This document shows positions 6,696 through 9,949 of a stretch of 9,949 nucleotides of DNA, one piece after another. This DNA is from Deltaproteobacteria bacterium. GTDB taxonomy: Bacteria; Desulfobacterota; Desulfobacteria; Desulfobacterales; Desulfatirhabdiaceae. The stretch lies in NCBI GenBank assembly GCA_021778975.1, contig JAJYBO010000090.1:1-9949 (forward strand), given 5' to 3'. Positions within the stretch are counted from its first letter, which is position 1. The number at the start of each line of letters is the position of its first letter. The notes under the pieces were generated by a model. The model searched no databases and was not told the DNA's origin. It saw nothing but the letters and a program-made list of their open reading frames with translations. Made by a program: the position numbers and the translations under genes.

Positions 6696-6831
6696 GACGA
6701 CTTCGCAAAAAGTTCGCAGGCAAGGCGCGTAAATCCTGAGCGGTAGGGGCGAATAATTATTCAGCTCTAATTTTGGTGCGCCGCAACGACGAGGGGCGCA
6801 GCGCAGCATGCGGGTTTTTTACGCAGTCGTC
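6696..6831. repeat. MITE-like interspersed palindromic repeat, 136 bp
   Basis: The left end GACGACTTCGCAAAAAGTTC (from 6696) and the reverse complement of the right end, GACGACTGCGTAAAAAACCC (ending at 6831), agree at 15 of 20 positions. Near the middle is a perfect 12-bp palindrome, GAATAATTATTC (6751-6762). Between them are GC-rich segments such as GGCAAGGCGCGTAAATCCTG and GCGCCGCAACGACGAGG. From memory, repeats with ends of this kind are common between genes in Desulfobacterota genomes; I could not check this here. There is no transposase gene, so if mobile it would be non-autonomous. Only one copy is in the window. Confidence 0.6.
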
Positions 6832-6833
6832 AG

Positions 6834-6843
6834 GGTTATAACC
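6834..6843. promoter_or_regulatory. 10-bp palindrome just upstream of the first usp ribosome site
   Basis: GGTTATAACC is a perfect palindrome ending 11 nt before the AAGGAGG ribosome site. It contains TATAAC, a 5/6 match to a -10 box, but no -35 lies at 15-18 nt upstream. It may be a protein-binding site or a core promoter with an activator, or may be chance. Confidence 0.2.
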
Positions 6844-6866
6844 ATCAAAGCGACAAGGAGGTGCGT

Positions 6867-7337
6867 ATGTATCAGACCATACTGGTTCCATTAGACGGTT
6901 CCCCCCGTGCAGAAGTGATTCTTCCTCATGTGGAAGACATCGCCGTTCGTCTTCAATCCAAAGTCATTCTGGTTCAGGTTGTAGAACCACTGTTTCAGTT
7001 CATCAATCCCGCACTATACGAAACCACCATTCAGACGGATGTAATCCAGGAGAGTATCCGCGATTTCAAAAACAGGCAGGAAAGCATTGTGGCCTATCTT
7101 GCCGACCATCAGGCGTCGTTACAGAAAAAAGGGGTTACGGCAACCACAATTGTCGAACAGGGGCCTGTGGTTGAAACCATCATTTCTGTGGCGCAGCGTG
7201 AAAATGTAGATTTGATCGCCATCGCCAGCCATGGCCGCACCGGGCTTTCCCGTGTATTTTATGGAAGCGTGGCCGCGGGTCTCATGCAGAAAATAGATCG
7301 GCCCATACTGATTGTCCGTTCCCGAAACCAGGGATAA
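6867..7337 (+). CDS. Universal stress protein, UspA family (first of two)
   Basis: This is a 156-residue single-domain UspA protein, a soluble cytoplasmic alpha/beta fold that often binds ATP and is produced under stress or growth arrest. The first strand is YQTILVPLDGS (2-12). The nucleotide-loop signature is ASHGRTGLSRVFYGS (120-134), which keeps the G-x9-G-S spacing of ATP-binding Usps but has Ala at the first glycine position. The last strand is RPILIVRS (145-152). I chose ATG 6867 because AAGGAGG (6855-6861) sits 5 nt upstream; an in-frame GTG at 6861 overlaps the ribosome site. The second Usp follows 60 nt later, probably in one transcript. The 3' third is identical to that gene over 122 bp. 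The exact stress role cannot be read from the sequence. Confidence 0.93.
   Translation: MYQTILVPLDGSPRAEVILPHVEDIAVRLQSKVILVQVVEPLFQFINPALYETTIQTDVIQESIRDFKNRQESIVAYLADHQASLQKKGVTATTIVEQGPVVETIISVAQRENVDLIAIASHGRTGLSRVFYGSVAAGLMQKIDRPILIVRSRNQG
7155..7276 (+). repeat. 122-bp direct repeat, copy 1 (inside first usp gene)
   Basis: This block is identical at every base, silent positions included, to 7686-7807 in the second usp gene, 531 nt away. It encodes residues from about Glu97 through Ala137. Downstream the copies remain over 85% alike to the end of the genes; upstream the similarity drops abruptly. Confidence 0.95.
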
Positions 7338-7397
7338 CATCATTAACCGGTGGACGATGCCATGTATCGTCCGCTTTTACCGACAGAGAGGCTTTCC

Positions 7398-7865
7398 ATG
7401 TATCAGACCCTACTGGTTCCCTTAGATGGTTCTTCCAGAGCAGAGCAGATACTTCCACATGTGGAACACATCGCCGCTCAATTCAAATCTAAAGTTATTT
7501 TTATGCAGGTGCTGGAGCCAATTCAGGTCGTGACGCCGTCACTGCTCCACGTCAGCAGCGCTGTAACCGACGCTGTGAAGGAAAGCCTCAAAAACTTCAG
7601 CCGCCGGTACAGAGACATTACGAATTATCTGACAGTGTGTCAGACCCGTTTTCGGGAAAAAAGCATTGATGCCAGAAAATTCGTTGAACAGGGGCCTGTG
7701 GTTGAAACCATCATTTCTGTGGCGCAGCGTGAAAATGTAGATTTGATCGCCATCGCCAGCCATGGCCGCACCGGGCTTTCCCGTGTATTTTATGGAAGCG
7801 TGGCCGCTGGCCTCATGCAGAAAATAGATCGGCCCATATTAATTGTCCGTTCCAGAACGGAGTGA
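7398..7865 (+). CDS. Universal stress protein, UspA family (second of two)
   Basis: This 155-residue UspA-fold protein is a tandem paralogue of the preceding gene. It has the same start (MYQTLLVPLDGS) and the same loop ASHGRTGLSRVFYGS (120-134). Residues 96-153 are identical in the two proteins, whereas the middle (about 40-95) is clearly diverged. That middle region faces partners or a dimer interface in many Usps, so the pair may form homo- and heterodimers; this is an inference. I chose ATG 7398 by alignment with the first paralogue and because GAGAGG (7386-7391) is 6 nt upstream. In-frame starts at 7350 (GTG) and 7362 (ATG) would add up to 16 residues that do not match the family. A strong terminator begins 29 nt after the stop. 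Confidence 0.93.
   Translation: MYQTLLVPLDGSSRAEQILPHVEHIAAQFKSKVIFMQVLEPIQVVTPSLLHVSSAVTDAVKESLKNFSRRYRDITNYLTVCQTRFREKSIDARKFVEQGPVVETIISVAQRENVDLIAIASHGRTGLSRVFYGSVAAGLMQKIDRPILIVRSRTE
7686..7807 (+). repeat. 122-bp direct repeat, copy 2 (inside second usp gene)
   Basis: This is the exact copy of 7155-7276. Flanking similarity is asymmetric: it is low just upstream (AGAAAATTCGTT against ACAATTGTC) and high downstream to the end of the gene. Confidence 0.95.
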
Positions 7866-7893
7866 TATCTGACAGCTTCATGATATATTTTTG

Positions 7894-7931
7894 AGTCACG
7901 CCGGCCAGCAGTTTTGGCAGCGTGACTTTTT
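7894..7931 (+). terminator. Intrinsic terminator after the usp genes
   Basis: AGTCACGC (7894-7901) pairs perfectly with GCGTGACT (7920-7927). The inner GCCA/TGGC (7904-7907/7915-7918) extends the stem. TTTTT (7927-7931) follows. Confidence 0.85.
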
Positions 7932-7955
7932 GGTTCACGGGTTATGTTACAGGCG

Positions 7956-7998
7956 AACGCCACCCAGACTCAGTGTCGGGTGGCGTTTTTGTTTTTTT
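7956..7998 (+). terminator. Second intrinsic terminator, directly ahead of trpG/pabA
   Basis: AACGCCACCC (7956-7965) pairs perfectly with GGGTGGCGTT (7978-7987), with a further GAC/GTC pair inside, followed by TTTTTGTTTTTTT to 7998. It is the strongest terminator in the window. It ends 14 nt before the ATG at 8013, so it lies either upstream of a very close promoter or inside the leader of the next gene, where it could act as an attenuator. Confidence 0.9.
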
Positions 7999-8012
7999 AG
8001 GCGGAGAAAAAA

Positions 8013-8636
8013 ATGACGGCGAAACTTCTGGTTCTCGACAACTACGATTCATTTACCTACAATCTGGTGCAGATGTTTCGAAACTACGCACTCGATATCA
8101 CGGTTGTACGCAGCGACCGGATAGCTTTCAATGCCGTGGAAGGCATGAAGCCCGATTATATCCTGATCAGCCCCGGTCCGAAAAATCCGAAACATGCCGG
8201 TGTGTCCATGCCACTGATCGCCGAGTGGTACCGGCGAGTTCCCATTTTGGGGGTGTGTTTGGGGATGCAGTGTATGAATGAAGTTTTTGGCGGAAAAACC
8301 GTTCGGGCGCCGGTTCCGGTGCATGGAAAAATCAGTCATGTCGTACATACCGGAAAATGGTTGTTCGAGAGCGTTCCTTCTCCTGTGGCCGTCGCCCGAT
8401 ATCATTCGCTGATGGTCGCGCCGGCGCTGGAAAGCCCACTGGTTGTCACCGCCCAAAGTTCGGATGGCGTCGTCATGGGGCTGTCGCATCCGAAATATCC
8501 CCTTCACGGCGTTCAGTTTCATCCGGAGAGTTTCATGACGGACTGTGGTTTTCAGCAGATCGAAAATTTTCTCAGGCTTGGCCCCATAGCGCCCTCCCCT
8601 TTTTCATCAAACCACAAAAGTCAATATTCATCTTGA
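8013..8636 (+). CDS. pabA/trpG: Glutamine amidotransferase subunit, anthranilate synthase component II / aminodeoxychorismate synthase (TrpG/PabA)
   Basis: This 207-residue class I glutaminase releases ammonia from glutamine and passes it to a chorismate-using partner (TrpE for anthranilate and tryptophan, PabB for aminodeoxychorismate and folate). Landmarks are LVLDNYDSFTYNLVQ (6-20), SPGP (53-56), the nucleophile Cys82 in GVCLGMQ, and His170/Glu172 in VQFHPES. GVCLGMQ has Met where TrpG/PabA usually has His. GGAG (8003-8006) lies 6 nt before the ATG. No trpE, pabB or other tryptophan or folate gene is next to it, so the two roles cannot be separated; it may serve both, as in some bacteria. 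It follows two terminators and precedes an inverted repeat, so it may be transcribed alone. The last about 17 residues (SPFSSNHKSQYSS) are a loose tail. Confidence 0.92.
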   Translation: MTAKLLVLDNYDSFTYNLVQMFRNYALDITVVRSDRIAFNAVEGMKPDYILISPGPKNPKHAGVSMPLIAEWYRRVPILGVCLGMQCMNEVFGGKTVRAPVPVHGKISHVVHTGKWLFESVPSPVAVARYHSLMVAPALESPLVVTAQSSDGVVMGLSHPKYPLHGVQFHPESFMTDCGFQQIENFLRLGPIAPSPFSSNHKSQYSS

Positions 8637-8640
8637 TTAA

Positions 8641-8685
8641 GGGGATAATTTTCGATACTAGATAAAATTTTAAAAAATTATCCCC
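8641..8685. repeat. 12-bp perfect inverted repeat in the AT-rich trpG/pabA-ino1 gap
   Basis: GGGGATAATTTT (8641-8652) and AAAATTATCCCC (8674-8685) are exact complements with a 21-nt loop that holds a second palindrome, TAAAATTTTA (8663-8672). TTTTCGAT occurs twice (8649-8656 and 8689-8696), 40 nt apart. AAGTTTT follows the right arm, so it could be a modest terminator for trpG/pabA. Its symmetry and its place 28 nt before the ino1 start also fit an operator. TAAAAT (8663-8668) is a possible -10 without a clear -35. Confidence 0.6.
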
Positions 8686-8713
8686 AAGTTTTCGATCTTA
8701 TCAGGAATCAAGA

Positions 8714-9889
8714 ATGACACATGACCACAACTCGTACAGGTCGCTGTTGATACTGGCTTCAGGCGCCAAAGGCGCTATTGGTTCAACGCTGGCGGCGGCT
8801 GTTTTGGCGATGCGCCATCATCCGGAGTGGGTATTGCCCTATTTAACCACCGCCGGAAAGTTTCCCTGGCTGTTCCCCCAGGGAGCTGTAGAATTCGCAG
8901 GGTGGGATATCGCTCCGCATGCCATGACCGCCGCTATCCGCGCTCATGGCGTGTTGCCGGCATCTGTCTGGAGGCATCATGCGGATGAAATAGACCACAT
9001 TCAGGTGCTGCCCGCTCCGAGTGCGGATGCGGACATGGCGGCTCAGATAGATCAAATCGTTCATGATATTCGTACACTTTCCGCGTGCTTTCCAGAATCG
9101 CTGCCGGTTTTTGTCAACCTGTTGCCCGCGTGCAGCGCCGAATCGCCGGATGCCTGTCAAACCGCTGCGGATATTGTGCAGCAGGTGAATCCTGCAATTT
9201 TTCCGGATATGGCCTATGCCCTCGGTGCTGTTTTCTCGGGGATTCCGGTTGTCAATTTTACGCCCAATCCTGTGGAATGCCGGGCGCTTGTACAGGAAGC
9301 CATCCAGAGCGATGTTCCTGTTGTCGGACGAGATGGCAAAACAGGACAGACGTTTTTCAAAGTGGTGCTGGCATCCGCGTTCAAAGCGCGAAACCTTCGG
9401 GTGGATGGATGGTACAGCCTGAATATTCTCGGTAACGCCGATGGAAAAAATCTCATGGATCCGGAAAGGGCATCCGGAAAACTTGCCAACAAAACCAGGC
9501 TGTTAGACGATATTCTGGAATATCAAGTAGGCGAGCGTTATGGTGAGACGGCGCATAAAGTGCATATTGACTATTATCCGCCCAGAGGCGACGCCAAAGA
9601 AGCCTGGGATGTCATTGATCTGAACGGTATTTTCGATATGCCCATGAGCCTCCGCATCAATCTTCAGGGAAGGGATTCCATTCTTGCCGCGCCGCTGGTG
9701 TTCGATCTGGCCAGATGGATGGGAGCGCTCTTTCTTTCAGGACGTCGGGGTCTCGTTCCTGAACTCGGATTTTATTTTAAAAAACCGATGGGAGATTCTC
9801 CCCCGGTTACATTTCAGGAACAACTCAATTGTCTGCAAGCGCTTGAACGAACATGTAACGACATGTATTGTTCATCGGGAGGTCATTGA
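8714..9889 (+). CDS. ino1: Inositol-3-phosphate synthase (myo-inositol-1-phosphate synthase, Ino1 family)
   Basis: The family converts glucose 6-phosphate to 1D-myo-inositol 3-phosphate with NAD+ as a recycled cofactor, the entry step of inositol-lipid and inositol-solute synthesis. This 391-residue protein is near the size of archaeal members, much shorter than the yeast enzyme. Visible marks are the Rossmann loop GAKGAIGST (17-25), NFTPNPVE (181-188), the Ino1-type GRDGKTGQTFFK (205-216), NILGNADGKNL (237-247), KVHIDYYPPRGDAKEAWD (282-299) and DSILAAPLVFDLARW (321-335), the C-terminal NAD_binding_5/Inos-1-P_synth core. AGGA (8703-8706) is 7 nt before the ATG. The stop overlaps the next start by one base, so the two are probably one operon. 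Subfamily members may use other sugar phosphates, so the exact substrate is an inference. Confidence 0.88.
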   Translation: MTHDHNSYRSLLILASGAKGAIGSTLAAAVLAMRHHPEWVLPYLTTAGKFPWLFPQGAVEFAGWDIAPHAMTAAIRAHGVLPASVWRHHADEIDHIQVLPAPSADADMAAQIDQIVHDIRTLSACFPESLPVFVNLLPACSAESPDACQTAADIVQQVNPAIFPDMAYALGAVFSGIPVVNFTPNPVECRALVQEAIQSDVPVVGRDGKTGQTFFKVVLASAFKARNLRVDGWYSLNILGNADGKNLMDPERASGKLANKTRLLDDILEYQVGERYGETAHKVHIDYYPPRGDAKEAWDVIDLNGIFDMPMSLRINLQGRDSILAAPLVFDLARWMGALFLSGRRGLVPELGFYFKKPMGDSPPVTFQEQLNCLQALERTCNDMYCSSGGH

Positions 9890-9949
9890 TGATATTTGGA
9901 TACAGCACCAACGCATTTGTCAAATTTTCTCTGCCGGAATCCATCGGTC
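9889..9949 (+). CDS. Start of a further gene, cut by the window end; possibly a sugar-phosphate isomerase/epimerase-like TIM barrel
   Basis: Twenty codons are visible from ATG 9889, opening MIFGYSTNAFVKFSLPES. A strong ribosome site GGGAGG (9877-9882) lies 6 nt upstream, and the start overlaps the ino1 stop in TGATG, so translation is probably coupled. GYSTNAF followed by a Leu-x-x-Ser/Ala-Ile helix resembles the first strand and helix of xylose-isomerase-like / AP-endonuclease-2 TIM barrels. This is short evidence: the gene is well supported, its family only tentatively. Confidence 0.6.
   Translation, partial: MIFGYSTNAFVKFSLPESIG

Noticed and set aside
6531..6746. 71-codon + strand frame in the groEL-usp gap
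   Set aside because: Its ATG lies inside the hairpin loop region with no ribosome site, the protein resembles no family, and its end runs into the palindromic repeat. More likely noncoding.
6437..6866. tRNA, riboswitch or CRISPR in the largest gap
   Set aside because: No tRNA cloverleaf or TPsiC motif, no regularly spaced repeats and no riboswitch core recognised; only the hairpins and the single palindromic element.
7350..7397. Upstream in-frame starts (GTG 7350, ATG 7362) for the second usp, with a partial MYRPLLP/MYQTLLVP echo
   Set aside because: The echo is only a few residues and the paralogue aligns from ATG 7398, which has the better ribosome site.
7922..8281. 119-codon + strand frame overlapping the start of trpG/pabA
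   Set aside because: It starts inside a terminator stem, runs through the second terminator and then shadows the well-supported amidotransferase in another frame.

Overview
The window looks like chromosomal DNA of a Gram-negative, probably sulfate-reducer-type deltaproteobacterium (Desulfobacterota). This is an inference from gene content, the GroEL/GroES sequences, tandem UspA genes and an intergenic palindromic repeat of a style I associate with that group; I could not run a search. All genes are on the + strand and the coding sequence is moderately GC-rich.

Region 1 (1-4342) is a compact four-gene export operon: a membrane-anchored HlyD/MacA-type adaptor, a LolD/MacB-type ATPase, and two successive FtsX/MacB-type permeases. 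The genes are 4 nt apart, overlapping by 41 nt, or directly abutting. Together they form a split (unfused) MacAB/DevBCA-like tripartite exporter with two different permease subunits. The outer-membrane channel is not in the window.

Region 2 (4343-6436) is the groES-groEL chaperonin operon. Its upstream region shows no CIRCE element. It has a TTGACA box and a sigma-54-like GG-N10-GC match. Region 3 (6437-6866) is a 430-nt gap with no convincing protein gene but much structure: a hairpin after groEL, a near-consensus sigma-70 promoter (TTGACA-N17-TATCAT) whose -10 box sits in one arm of a long hairpin, a terminator-like hairpin about 165 nt further on, and a 136-bp imperfect palindromic, MITE-like repeat.

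Region 4 (6867-7865) holds two tandem universal stress protein genes. Their 3' parts share a 122-bp block that is identical at every base, while the 5' parts are diverged, which suggests gene conversion. Two strong intrinsic terminators follow, the second ending only 14 nt before the next start codon.

Region 5 (8013-9949) holds a TrpG/PabA-type glutamine amidotransferase, an AT-rich spacer with a 12-bp perfect inverted repeat, an Ino1-type inositol-3-phosphate synthase, and the first 20 codons of a translationally coupled gene that may be a sugar-phosphate isomerase/epimerase-like TIM barrel. The last two may begin an accessory metabolic cluster running off the window. Most genes here are ordinary. 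The less explained parts are the 6437-6866 gap, the Usp gene conversion, the terminators ahead of trpG/pabA, and the cluster beginning at 8714.
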